From contig NZ_JAGGPT010000006.1 in assembly GCF_018613715.1 (NCBI RefSeq), positions 248,001 to 312,000 of the forward strand: DNA of 64,000 nucleotides, written 5' to 3'. Under the pieces are notes generated by a model. It made no database searches. It was not told the origin of the DNA and was given only the letters and a program-made list of their open reading frames with translations. Shown in pieces: positions 53,929-61,839 of this stretch (its first letter is position 1; the number at the start of each line of letters is the position of its first letter). This DNA comes from Chryseobacterium sp. ISL-6 (GTDB lineage Bacteria; Bacteroidota; Bacteroidia; Flavobacteriales; Weeksellaceae). A program made the translations under genes and the position numbers.

Positions 53929-54579
53929 ATGAAAAAGTATCTATTAAGTTTTGCTTTAGCTTTTATGAGCTTAACCGCTTTTGCTCAGGCCGATTATGAA
54001 AAAATAATGTCTGAAAAAATCGCAAAGATCGAAACCTGTAAGACAGCAGAGGACTTCCAAACCTTAGCAAACGATTTTGAGAGAATAGGAAGTAAAGAAA
54101 GTGGAAAATGGCTTCCAAGTTACTATACGGCATTTTCTTATATCCAAAAAGGGAGAGTGATGATGAGAGAAGGGAAAACCCAGGATCTGGATGAGGTAGC
54201 TAATCAGGCTGAAAAACATTTGGCTACAGCACAAAATCTTGCAGGAGCAGATAATGCGGAAATTCATCTCCTTAGAAAAATGGCATATTCTTTAAGAATG
54301 ATGGTAAATCCACAACAGAGATATATGACTGACGGAATGAAAGCTATAGAAGAGCTTAAAATAGCAGAAAAGTTGGATCCAAACAATCCAAGAATTGCTC
54401 TGATTAAAGCCGAAGACCTCTACTTTACTCCAGAACAATATGGGGGAAGTAAAACAAAAGGGATTGAAATGTTTAAAAAGACATTGGACCAATATAATAC
54501 CTACAAGCCAAAAACGGCAATGGATCCAAATTGGGGGAAAGGAGAGGCAGAATATTTTATCAGTCAGCCAGCAAAATAG
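53929..54579 (+). CDS. Secreted helical (TPR-like) protein
   Basis: 216 residues with a signal peptide (MKKYLLSFALAFMSLTAFAQ). The body is helical with TPR-like pairing (YYTAFSYIQKGRVMMREG, EVANQAEKHLATAQNLAG, NPRIALIKAEDLYFTPEQYGGSKTKGIEMFKKTL), including a YGGSKTKGIE loop. Unknown function. It follows the TonB receptor by 94 bases and ends in a strong hairpin, so it may be the accessory partner of the receptor (inference). Confidence 0.78.
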   Translation: MKKYLLSFALAFMSLTAFAQADYEKIMSEKIAKIETCKTAEDFQTLANDFERIGSKESGKWLPSYYTAFSYIQKGRVMMREGKTQDLDEVANQAEKHLATAQNLAGADNAEIHLLRKMAYSLRMMVNPQQRYMTDGMKAIEELKIAEKLDPNNPRIALIKAEDLYFTPEQYGGSKTKGIEMFKKTLDQYNTYKPKTAMDPNWGKGEAEYFISQPAK

Positions 54580-54597
54580 CATTAAAATATAAGATCA

Positions 54598-54630
54598 ATA
54601 AAAGTCTTCCTCAAAAGGAAGACTTTTATT
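54598..54630. terminator. Terminator
   Basis: Stem AATAAAAGTCTTCC / GGAAGACTTTTATT with a TCAAAA loop, after the secreted helical protein gene. Confidence 0.9.
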
Positions 54631-54720
54631 TTGCCTTTCAGAACATTAAATTGACGGTTCGGTGAAAAATAATTTTTGGTACATTTAATATCAACTAATT
54701 TTGAACCAAGAAAAAAACTC

Positions 54721-56052
54721 ATGAAACGTAAAAGTCTTATCGTATTACTTTGGGTATCCATTGGAACCGCATTATTTTTCTTTTTGTTCTTTACAAAAGA
54801 AAAGACGATAGATAATTTTATGCTTTCCTTTCTTATTTCCACCATGTATTCTTTTCTTTTGGGGATGGGAAATGGGCTAATAAACGACTATCTAAATAAA
54901 AAGATTCCGTGGTCAGAGGCAACTACTAAAAGAGCCATCTTAAGTATTGTTTCAATTCTTATAGCTAACATTATCTTGGTCTATATCTGCAACTATATCA
55001 ATTTTGTTATTTTTCAGAAAGCAGCCACTCCGGAGGAATTTTTTTCAGGGAAGTATAATTTTACCAACTGGTTTATGGTGAATATTGCCCTGCTTATTTC
55101 TGCCTTTCTCCATGCTAGAGGATTTATGGAAGAGCTCAAAAAGACCTCTAAGAAAGAGGTAGTAGAGCAGAAATTAATTGCAACATCTGCAAATGCACAG
55201 TTTGAGACGCTTAAAAATCAGCTGGATCCACACTTTCTTTTTAATTCCTTAAATGTTTTAAGCTCTTTAATTGATGAAAACCCAAAACAGGCTCAGAAGT
55301 TTACGGCTTCAATGTCAAAGATTTATCGTTATGTTTTAGAACAAAAAGATAAAGAACTGGTGACCGTAGAAGATGAAATAGAATTTGCAAAAACCTATTG
55401 CGATTTATTAAAAACGAGATTCGAGGATAGTGTAGACTTTATTTTTGATGTACGAAAAGAAGATTACAGAAGATATGTAGTTCCGCTTTCTTTGCAGCTG
55501 CTTTTGGAAAACTGTATCAAACATAATTTTGCAACATCTTCAAAACCTTTGGTTATTAAAGTATTTTCAGAAAATGACACTTTATGTATTGAAAACAATC
55601 TCCAGGAAAGAGAACAGATCAAGGAAAGTGCGGGAATTGGATTAGCGAATATTGTTCAGCGCTATTCTCTGCTTACTAAGAGAAATGTTTTTATTGAAAA
55701 ATCCGAAGATTATTTTAAAGTGAAACTTCCGGTTTTATCAGATAAGCCAACGGTTGTCGGTTTGAAAAAAGAAGATCAGGATAAAGCATACAAAAGAGCA
55801 CGAAAGAGGGTAAAAGAAATTAAGGGATTTTATGCCAATCTTATTTCTTATTGCATTATTATTCCCTTTTTAATTTTTATTAATATTTATACCCAAAACA
55901 AATATCACTGGTTTTGGTGGCCACTGTTAGGATGGGGTATTGGAGTTGCTTCACATGCTTTTCAGGTTTTTGGAGTTGGAGAACCTTGGCAGGAAAGGAA
56001 AATTCAGGAAATCATGAATAAACAAAAAGACAGAGACAATGGAAACATTTGA
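54721..56052 (+). CDS. LytS-type histidine kinase with fused C-terminal 2TM domain
   Basis: 443 residues from ATG 54721 (MKRKSLIVLL); an upstream TTG is rejected. Four N-terminal membrane helices (residues 6-24, 33-52, 72-98, 116-132) are followed by a His_kinase (LytS/YehU) domain with phospho-His171 in NQLDPHFLFNSLN. A reduced ATPase (N-box LLLENCIKHN at 261-270, G-box SAGIGLANI at 303-311) leads to a 2TM domain at 355-434 (YKRARKRVKEIKGFYANLISYC, then WFWWPLLGWGIGVASHAFQVFG). The extra 2TM module on a kinase is unusual. It is first in a locus with a stand-alone 2TM gene overlapping by 14 bases, and its partner is probably the LytTR regulator at 57841. Confidence 0.88.
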   Translation: MKRKSLIVLLWVSIGTALFFFLFFTKEKTIDNFMLSFLISTMYSFLLGMGNGLINDYLNKKIPWSEATTKRAILSIVSILIANIILVYICNYINFVIFQKAATPEEFFSGKYNFTNWFMVNIALLISAFLHARGFMEELKKTSKKEVVEQKLIATSANAQFETLKNQLDPHFLFNSLNVLSSLIDENPKQAQKFTASMSKIYRYVLEQKDKELVTVEDEIEFAKTYCDLLKTRFEDSVDFIFDVRKEDYRRYVVPLSLQLLLENCIKHNFATSSKPLVIKVFSENDTLCIENNLQEREQIKESAGIGLANIVQRYSLLTKRNVFIEKSEDYFKVKLPVLSDKPTVVGLKKEDQDKAYKRARKRVKEIKGFYANLISYCIIIPFLIFINIYTQNKYHWFWWPLLGWGIGVASHAFQVFGVGEPWQERKIQEIMNKQKDRDNGNI

Positions 56053-56341
56053 TGAAAATGATATTCAATATCAGCAAGCCAAAAGAAAGGTAGATAAACT
56101 GAGAGGATTTTACGGACACTTATTCTCCTATATTGCTGTAAACATTATGATTGCTTACTTTAATTACACGAATTTAAAACCAGGAGAAAGCTATTTTGAG
56201 TTTAAAAATTTCTTTACTGCAACATTCTGGGGCATTGGACTTCTTGCACATGCGCTGGTTGTATTTTTACCTAGTTTTAATTTTATGAGAAAATGGGAAG
56301 AAAGAAAAATTAAAGAACTAATGGACAAAAATAAAGAATGA
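56039..56341 (+). CDS. Stand-alone 2TM domain protein, copy 1
   Basis: 100 residues: YQQAKRKVDKLRGFYGHLFSYIAVNIMIAYFN, then FWGIGLLAHALVVFLPSF and the basic tail KWEERKIKELMDKNK. Two membrane helices joined by a polar loop, the same module as at the kinase C-terminus. It overlaps the kinase gene by 14 bases. The family has no known enzymatic function; a role in dimerisation or sensing with the kinase is inference. Confidence 0.8.
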   Translation: METFDENDIQYQQAKRKVDKLRGFYGHLFSYIAVNIMIAYFNYTNLKPGESYFEFKNFFTATFWGIGLLAHALVVFLPSFNFMRKWEERKIKELMDKNKE

Positions 56342-56447
56342 AGGCAAGGGTGCTACAAAGTTAAACCGCCAAATGGCTAATGGCAAAACAGTTCATCATA
56401 GAGGTTTACTACTTCGCAATATTATTCCAAAATCTAAAACAATAACA

Positions 56448-57011
56448 ATGAATCTACAAATCTTATTTTATGTTTCTATGGGAGTTTGGTTTTTAAGTGA
56501 AATTATTTACAAACAAAAACTGAAATCTGCAGATCAAGATCAGAAAAAAGATAGATCTACACTCAATATCCTTTGGTTGGTGATTATAGTATCAATTGCA
56601 AGTGCGGTTACTGTTTCGAATATATCCAGTTTCCCGATCTCTAATTCAGCATGGATTCTGTATTTAGGGGTGGCGCTTATTCTAATCGGAATTATTTTCA
56701 GATTAATTATAATAAGATCTTTGGGAAAATATTTTACAGTTGATATCACAATAAAAGATGACCATAAAATTAAAAAAGAAGGCTTTTACAATTATCTGAG
56801 ACATCCTTCTTATAGTTTCTCACTATTAACTTTTCTGGGGCTTGGTTTATATTTAAATAATTGGTTTTCTCTGGCTTTAGCATTTATTCCGCCATTCTTG
56901 GCATTCAGTTATAGAATTAAAATTGAAGAACAGGCTCTTGTAGAGCAATTTGGAGATGAATATATTCAATACCGAAAAATGACCAAGAAGTTAATTCCTT
57001 TTATTTATTAA
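56448..57011 (+). CDS. ICMT-like isoprenylcysteine/phospholipid methyltransferase family protein
   Basis: 187 residues from ATG 56448 (MNLQILFYVSMG); the frame opens at 56373, but the first 25 codons lack a clear ribosome site and family pattern. About five membrane helices. The ICMT/PEMT-type motif is KIKKEGFYNYLRHPSYSFSLLTFLGLGL (the RHPxY core) and IEEQALVEQFGDEYIQYRKMTKKLIPFIY at the end. Such enzymes use SAM at the membrane; the acceptor is unknown in bacteria. It sits between 2TM genes, so it may be part of the same functional unit or an unrelated insertion. Confidence 0.85.
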   Translation: MNLQILFYVSMGVWFLSEIIYKQKLKSADQDQKKDRSTLNILWLVIIVSIASAVTVSNISSFPISNSAWILYLGVALILIGIIFRLIIIRSLGKYFTVDITIKDDHKIKKEGFYNYLRHPSYSFSLLTFLGLGLYLNNWFSLALAFIPPFLAFSYRIKIEEQALVEQFGDEYIQYRKMTKKLIPFIY

Positions 57012-57062
57012 TTTAAAAAAGAATGACATATGATGTAATCAATAAAAGAAATTACACAAAAT

Positions 57063-57095
57063 AAAAATCCCGGCCACAATTGAGTCGGGATTTTT
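57063..57095 (+). terminator. Terminator after the ICMT-like gene
   Basis: Stem AAAAATCCCG / CGGGATTTTT with a 13-base loop and a final T-run. It separates this gene from the second 2TM pair. Confidence 0.85.
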
Positions 57096-57202
57096 GCAAC
57101 TCAGAATTCAAATTCTACAGTTCAGTAAGATATAGTTGATTTGAGAGTGGTATTCGACATACATTTGATTCAAGAAAAAAATATAAATCAAAATTCATTA
57201 CT

Positions 57203-57502
57203 ATGGAAACACTATCATTCAACAAAGAAAACCGCGCTTACGAAAAAGCAGCAAAGAGAGTAAAAGAATTAAAAGGGTTTTATGGAAATCTGACGTCTTA
57301 TTGTCTGATCATTCCTTTTTTACTGGCTTTAAATCTTTTAACATCACCTACTCATTTATGGTTTTATTGGCCAATGTTAGGATGGGGAATGGGACTTGTA
57401 GCTCATGGAATAAATGTTTTCGGAATCGGAAAAGACTGGGAAGAAAATAAAATAAAAGAACTGATGGAAGCAGATAAAAGAAATCATGGAAAAACACTTT
57501 AA
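57203..57502 (+). CDS. Stand-alone 2TM domain protein, copy 2
   Basis: 99 residues: YEKAAKRVKELKGFYGNLTSYCLIIPFLLALNLL, then WFYWPMLGWGMGLVAHGINVFGIG and KDWEENKIKELMEAD. It is the stand-alone copy closest to the C-terminal module of the kinase (shared KRVKE.KGFY.NL.SYC.IIPFL and W.PLLGWG). It overlaps the next 2TM gene by 17 bases. Confidence 0.85.
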   Translation: METLSFNKENRAYEKAAKRVKELKGFYGNLTSYCLIIPFLLALNLLTSPTHLWFYWPMLGWGMGLVAHGINVFGIGKDWEENKIKELMEADKRNHGKTL

Positions 57503-57776
57503 TACAATGGATTATAATCAGGCATACGAGCGGGTAAAACGATTGAAAAGTTTTTATAAAAGTCTTACATGGTATGGTATTATTGCGGGGATATTATTTT
57601 TCAACGATTATTTTGAAAATGGAAAAATTGATTTTTCATTCTATCACGGATCAATCCTGTTGCTAATCTGGGGAATAATATTATTCATTAAAGGGGTTAA
57701 ATTATTTATCTTTGATTCAACCTGGGAACAAAGAATTCTGAATAAGGAATTAGAAAAAAGCAAATCGAAATTATAA
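57486..57776 (+). CDS. Stand-alone 2TM domain protein, copy 3
   Basis: 96 residues: YNQAYERVKRLKSFYKSLTWYGIIAGILFFNDYF, a polar loop, then LLIWGIILFIKGVKLFIFDSTWEQRILNKELEKSK. It is the most divergent copy, with the second helix lacking the W-P-LLGWG signature. It overlaps copy 2 and precedes the LytTR gene by 64 bases. Confidence 0.78.
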   Translation: MEKHFNTMDYNQAYERVKRLKSFYKSLTWYGIIAGILFFNDYFENGKIDFSFYHGSILLLIWGIILFIKGVKLFIFDSTWEQRILNKELEKSKSKL

Positions 57777-57840
57777 GTCAGAATCAAATCCTTTTATATA
57801 ATTTTAATTCCAGGATTTTAAAAACTAAAACCACTATTCT

Positions 57841-58584
57841 ATGATCAAAACTGTCATTATTGAGGATGAAAAACCGGCTTCAAGGAAGTTAGAGCGGATG
57901 TTAAGTATATTCCCTGAAATAGAGGTTATTGCAAAAATTGAATCCGTAGAAGAAGGTATTGCTTGGTTTTCTGAAAATGAACATCCTCAGTTGATATTTT
58001 CGGACATTGTTCTCGGTGATGGATTGTCCTTTGATATTTTTGAAAAAGTTCCTTCAAAAGGATTTATGATCTACACAACTGCCTTTGATCAATATACACT
58101 AAAAGCCTTTAAACTAAATAGTATAGATTATTTATTAAAACCGATTTTAGAAGAGGATCTGGCTGGAGCGATAGAAAAATTTAAATCATTTCTTCCTTCA
58201 GATAACTCAGTTACTTCACAGGATATTAAGCAGTTAATTAAAAAAGATAAATCAACTCTTTCCAGGATCTTAGTAAAAATAGGATATAATTTGAAGATTG
58301 TTCAAACCCATGAAATAAGCTGTTTCTACAGTGAAAATAAGATTGTTTATTTACAGACCCAGGAAAGAAACTATCCTTCAGATTTTACATTGGATGAATT
58401 GGAAGATACTTTGGATGAGAAAAAGTTTTTCAGAGTAAATAGACAATTTATCATCAATTCAGAGTATATTAAGAATATTCATACATCGCCAAATTATAAG
58501 GTTGAAATGGAATTTCAGCCAAAAGAAGAGATTACAGTCAGCAGGGATCGCGTTAAAGATTTTAAAGACTGGTTGGTAAGTTAA
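57841..58584 (+). CDS. LytTR-family response regulator
   Basis: 247 residues. The N-terminal receiver domain (about 1-120) starts IKTVIIEDEKPASRKLERM with phospho-acceptor Asp55 in LIFSDIVLGDG. The C-terminal LytTR DNA-binding domain is at about 140-245, with RILVKIGYNLKIVQTHEISCFYSENKIVYL and KKFFRVNRQFIINSEYIKNIHTSPNYKVEM. It should pair with the LytS-type kinase of the same locus. The stop abuts the stop of the convergent unknown gene (0 bases between). Confidence 0.95.
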   Translation: MIKTVIIEDEKPASRKLERMLSIFPEIEVIAKIESVEEGIAWFSENEHPQLIFSDIVLGDGLSFDIFEKVPSKGFMIYTTAFDQYTLKAFKLNSIDYLLKPILEEDLAGAIEKFKSFLPSDNSVTSQDIKQLIKKDKSTLSRILVKIGYNLKIVQTHEISCFYSENKIVYLQTQERNYPSDFTLDELEDTLDEKKFFRVNRQFIINSEYIKNIHTSPNYKVEMEFQPKEEITVSRDRVKDFKDWLVS

Positions 58585-59481
58585 TTACTTGTAATCTATT
58601 CGGTTAGATTCAGTGTCTTCAAGTTGTTTGATGATAGAAGTAGGAATCTCATCGCTATCAATTGGGAAGCTGATGGAATCGGGAAGGAAATTTTTACGAT
58701 CTGCTTTTTGGAAAATTTCGAATAGAGCAATAGGCTCTTGATTAAAACTAATACATGTACTTATAAAATGCAATTCATGGAGTTTATATTCTGGATTCTT
58801 GAGTTTTTCATTGATATCTTTTATCCTTGAAATAAAGTGTCTTTGTCTGATAAAAGTATTGCTGTTCATGATAATGAATACATAATCGGAATATGCAGTA
58901 ACCTTTCCGAAATACTTGTGATGATCCCCTCCGCTTCTTTCAATGAAGTACTCTCCAGATGTTTCAGATTTATAGATTTCCATGGCTGAACGCCATATTC
59001 TATCTTCTTTAGTTTGTAAGGGATTATCGGGAAGATTTCTGTTATAGGAATACCAACAGCCGACAAGCCGGTCTAAAAGAATTACGTTTTGTTTAGCATT
59101 GTTCATCTCGATCCTAAGATCATTGAAATTAAATACTTCTGTATTGGAATTAATGAAATCAATGTAATTAGAATATCCTAAAGCTCTTACAATAAGACTT
59201 AGCTTCGCCAGATTAGGTTTACTGATACTGGCACCGCTATTTTGATTGTACTTCTTTAGTTTGTTGATTATCAGGTGTTCATAAAGATAATTTGATCCTA
59301 AGATATCAGTTTTTACTTTGATGTTCCGCTCTGAATGGTTGCTGGAAATGAGCTCATTAAGTTCATCGACAATGTAGGACCATTCCGTTTTAGTAACGTC
59401 TTCCCAATTGTTCTTCTTTAAAAAGTGCATGCTAAGAAAATTCATCAATTTCTCAAGATGACTAATATCTTCTTTTCTCAT
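58585..59481 (-). CDS. Conserved hypothetical protein
   Basis: 298 residues, without signal peptide or TM helix. An N-terminal charged helical part (about 1-120, EDISHLEKLMNFLSMHFLKKNNWEDVTKTEWSYIVDELN, and KLSLIVRALGYSNYIDFIN) is followed by a beta-rich part starting LLDRLVGCWYSYNRN and containing SGEYFIERSGGDHHKYFGKVTAYSDYVFIIMNS. Not recognised. The N-terminal half resembles a winged or helical adaptor, the C-terminal half a barrel. It abuts the LytTR gene convergently. Confidence 0.55.
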   Translation of the reverse strand: MRKEDISHLEKLMNFLSMHFLKKNNWEDVTKTEWSYIVDELNELISSNHSERNIKVKTDILGSNYLYEHLIINKLKKYNQNSGASISKPNLAKLSLIVRALGYSNYIDFINSNTEVFNFNDLRIEMNNAKQNVILLDRLVGCWYSYNRNLPDNPLQTKEDRIWRSAMEIYKSETSGEYFIERSGGDHHKYFGKVTAYSDYVFIIMNSNTFIRQRHFISRIKDINEKLKNPEYKLHELHFISTCISFNQEPIALFEIFQKADRKNFLPDSISFPIDSDEIPTSIIKQLEDTESNRIDYK

Positions 59482-59581
59482 AAGACTAATTTAAGATTTT
59501 TTTACGACCAAAAGAGATTGTTGTAAGACTTTTATATTTTTTAATCCTCTGAAATTTGAGTAGAAATTAAAAGTTTAAACA

Positions 59582-60313
59582 ATGGAAACGACAATCATTA
59601 TAAAAGAAGATTCCCTATGGAATAGGATTAGCGAGTTTTCACTAGATGCTGCGGAAGCTAGCTTTCCCTTTTCAAGGAAATTAGCAAAAGAAGAAAATTG
59701 GACCTTAGATTTTACCCAAAAAGCCATAGAAGAGTATAAAAAATTTGTTTATCTGTGTTGTATTTTGCCCAATGGGGCTTCGCCAAGTGAAATAATTGAT
59801 AAAGTATGGCATATGCACCTTATTTACACACAAAATTATTGGGAAGACTTTTGTCCGAATATCTTAAAAAGAAAGCTTCATCATCATCCTTCCAAAGGAG
59901 GCTATACTGAAAAATTAAAACACGATGATTGGTTTAATGGTACCTTAAAATATTACAGGGAAATATTTCAATATGAGGCTCCTGAGGACATCTGGAAAAA
60001 TCACGATAATATAAATTCTAAAAAACACTGGATTAAAAGGCTGTACCTGTCTCTTTTACTTCTAACTCCATTTTTGTTTTCCTCCTGTTTAGGGCAGGTT
60101 ATCAGTGTTTTAAGTCCTATTATTCTAACAATAATTGCAGTATTGGGATTTGGATATTTAATTTTCTTACTTCAGGATAATGGTAAAAACAATCGCTCGA
60201 CCAATGATGGCGGGGGTGGTTCAAGTTGTGGTGGAAACAGTTGCAGTGGAGGAGGAGACGGAGGCGGTTGTGGAGGCGGATGTGGAGGATGTGGTGGTTG
60301 TGGAGGCGGGTAA
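59582..60313 (+). CDS. GRDP-like domain protein with Gly/Cys-rich C-terminal tail
   Basis: 243 residues. A glycine-rich-domain-protein (GRDP/DUF1399-like) core is visible as DKVWHMHLIYTQNYWEDFC (conserved D-x-x-W-H-x-H, residues 73-91) and YREIFQYEAPEDIW. A single membrane region (about 154-197, split by a short polar part) leads to a tail at 209-243 composed of Gly, Ser and 9 Cys in GGGC/GGC spacing. The tail resembles low-complexity Gly/Cys-rich ends of some membrane proteins. Function unknown. It heads a plus-strand cluster with two membrane proteins. Confidence 0.7.
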   Translation: METTIIIKEDSLWNRISEFSLDAAEASFPFSRKLAKEENWTLDFTQKAIEEYKKFVYLCCILPNGASPSEIIDKVWHMHLIYTQNYWEDFCPNILKRKLHHHPSKGGYTEKLKHDDWFNGTLKYYREIFQYEAPEDIWKNHDNINSKKHWIKRLYLSLLLLTPFLFSSCLGQVISVLSPIILTIIAVLGFGYLIFLLQDNGKNNRSTNDGGGGSSCGGNSCSGGGDGGGCGGGCGGCGGCGGG

Positions 60314-60330
60314 AATGCAATCGTTGTGTC

Positions 60331-60675
60331 ATGAAAAAGTTACTATTTAACTCAGCGTCAAGTATAGTTGGTATGATCTGGCTTCTCTTTGAACATCAGA
60401 CTTTTAATCCTATTTCTTTAAAAGGTTCCGAGTTTCTGAAGTTTTATTTAATTGTTTTATTAGGATTTTATGCCTCAATGATTATTCAAAAATTATCTGG
60501 GAGTAAAATTCCGAAATCAACATTTTATTTTCTGATTTTCATTTTGTTTTTAGGAGTGGTAAAATTGATCAAAGGTTTGGTTTTAGCAAAACCTGTAAGA
60601 TACCTTGTGATGCTGTTGATCACAGAATGTATTATGATCTATGGATATAATTTAAACATAAACAATAAGAAATAA
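60331..60675 (+). CDS. Small membrane protein of unknown function
   Basis: 114 residues from ATG 60331 (MKKLLFNSASSIVGMIWLLFEHQTF); the longer frame is an artefact that reads the Gly/Cys tail of the previous gene in another frame. Three or four hydrophobic segments, including FLKFYLIVLLGFYASMIIQKL and LVMLLITECIMIYGYNL. Not recognised. It lies 17 bases after the GRDP-like gene. Confidence 0.6.
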   Translation: MKKLLFNSASSIVGMIWLLFEHQTFNPISLKGSEFLKFYLIVLLGFYASMIIQKLSGSKIPKSTFYFLIFILFLGVVKLIKGLVLAKPVRYLVMLLITECIMIYGYNLNINNKK

Positions 60676-60679
60676 GCTT

Positions 60680-61471
60680 ATGGTAAGAACATTTACCGAA
60701 AAAGAGAAAAGTATTTTATATAAAAATATTCCTTTACAGAAACAAGGACATAATGTAAGTTGGGAAACAGTTCTCTTCATCATTTTGAATATCATCCTTT
60801 TTACATTTAGCCTTAAAGTGATTCTTTTTGACCATAACCCTTTTTCAGCAGAGGGCGAAGATGATTTGGCGTCCTTTTTTTATTTTTTTGTCGGTTTTAT
60901 ACTACTCTGTGTGATTTCTTTTTTAGTAATAGTTGCCCTGTTCATTTCTATAAGAGGACTTATAGTGTATGTGAAATATGGAAAATATGCCGTACAAAAC
61001 ATTTACCATGTTGCAAGAATAGAAGTTATTCAAGGAAGAAATGATGAAGATTTTATAATACAGATTTTCAATACTAAAGACGTGAAAATAGAGATAAAGG
61101 TATACCTGAAAATATATGTTGAATCATCTTTTAAAACGGATTTTCTGGAAGAGATTGAAAAATACAGAATGTCTGGTTCTCAGAATATTGATATTTCTTT
61201 TCAGAAAGTCTTACGGATAACAGAGTCTAAAAGCCCCTCTCGGATGGCTTACATCAATTCTAGTGATTTTTCTACAGATATAAAGTTGGATTCTGATCAG
61301 GAAATAGACTCTTTTCATGATTTTTTGAAAACAAAGTACGATCTCATTTATAGCCTGAGAACGAAGGAATTACTTTTTATAAGTTTTTCAGGGGAGTCTA
61401 TAGAAAAGCAAATCGATATAATTGTGAAAGATGTTGAAAATAAAATTGTCTACTATGTTGATTTTGAATAA
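60680..61471 (+). CDS. Membrane protein of unknown function
   Basis: 263 residues. Two hydrophobic helices near the N-terminus (about 27-48, VLFIILNIILFTFSLKVILF, and 62-92, FFYFFVGFILLCVISFLVIVALFI) are followed by a soluble mixed domain (about 100-263) with no recognised motif. Four bases after the previous gene, so likely part of the same transcript. Confidence 0.6.
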   Translation: MVRTFTEKEKSILYKNIPLQKQGHNVSWETVLFIILNIILFTFSLKVILFDHNPFSAEGEDDLASFFYFFVGFILLCVISFLVIVALFISIRGLIVYVKYGKYAVQNIYHVARIEVIQGRNDEDFIIQIFNTKDVKIEIKVYLKIYVESSFKTDFLEEIEKYRMSGSQNIDISFQKVLRITESKSPSRMAYINSSDFSTDIKLDSDQEIDSFHDFLKTKYDLIYSLRTKELLFISFSGESIEKQIDIIVKDVENKIVYYVDFE

Positions 61472-61519
61472 TTTAAAATGAGAAGACTAACTTTATAACG
61501 ATGTCTTGTAATCATATAA

Positions 61520-61548
61520 AAAAGGCCTGAAATATTTCAGACCTTATT
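61520..61548. terminator. Terminator
   Basis: Hairpin AAGGCCTGAAATA / TATTTCAGACCTT with T-rich flanks on both strands, between the unknown membrane protein and the convergent small membrane protein gene. Confidence 0.75.
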
Positions 61549-61556
61549 ATTATTCA

Positions 61557-61763
61557 TTACTCAGATTCATTCTCTGACTGTTTATTTGAGTCGTATTTCT
61601 CTACCATAATGTAAGTCATCATAATTAAGAGGAGACTTAGTATAAGATGTGATCTTTCCGGATTTACAATAGCTTGATAGATATTATAGCCTAAAACGGA
61701 AGATACCACAGCAATTAATATTTGATTTGTAATAGTGTACTGGTTTTTTAAAGAAGTTTTCAT
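61557..61763 (-). CDS. Small membrane protein
   Basis: 68 residues. Two hydrophobic segments (about 10-29, ITNQILIAVVSSVLGYNIY, and 37-53, SHLILSLLLIMMTYIMV) and an acidic C-terminus. Not recognised. It lies 76 bases downstream of mnmA on the same strand and may be co-transcribed. Confidence 0.55.
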   Translation of the reverse strand: MKTSLKNQYTITNQILIAVVSSVLGYNIYQAIVNPERSHLILSLLLIMMTYIMVEKYDSNKQSENESE

Positions 61764-61839
61764 AGTGATTGATTTTGTTAATATTTACAGAGTAAGTATC
61801 ATTTCTGAAAACATGTTACAAAAATTATTAGTTTAAAAA

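Noticed and set aside
60226-60330. Out-of-frame N-terminal extension of the small membrane protein (WWKQLQWRRRRRR...)
   Set aside because: Produced by reading the Gly/Cys-rich tail of the preceding gene in another frame; the credible start is ATG 60331.
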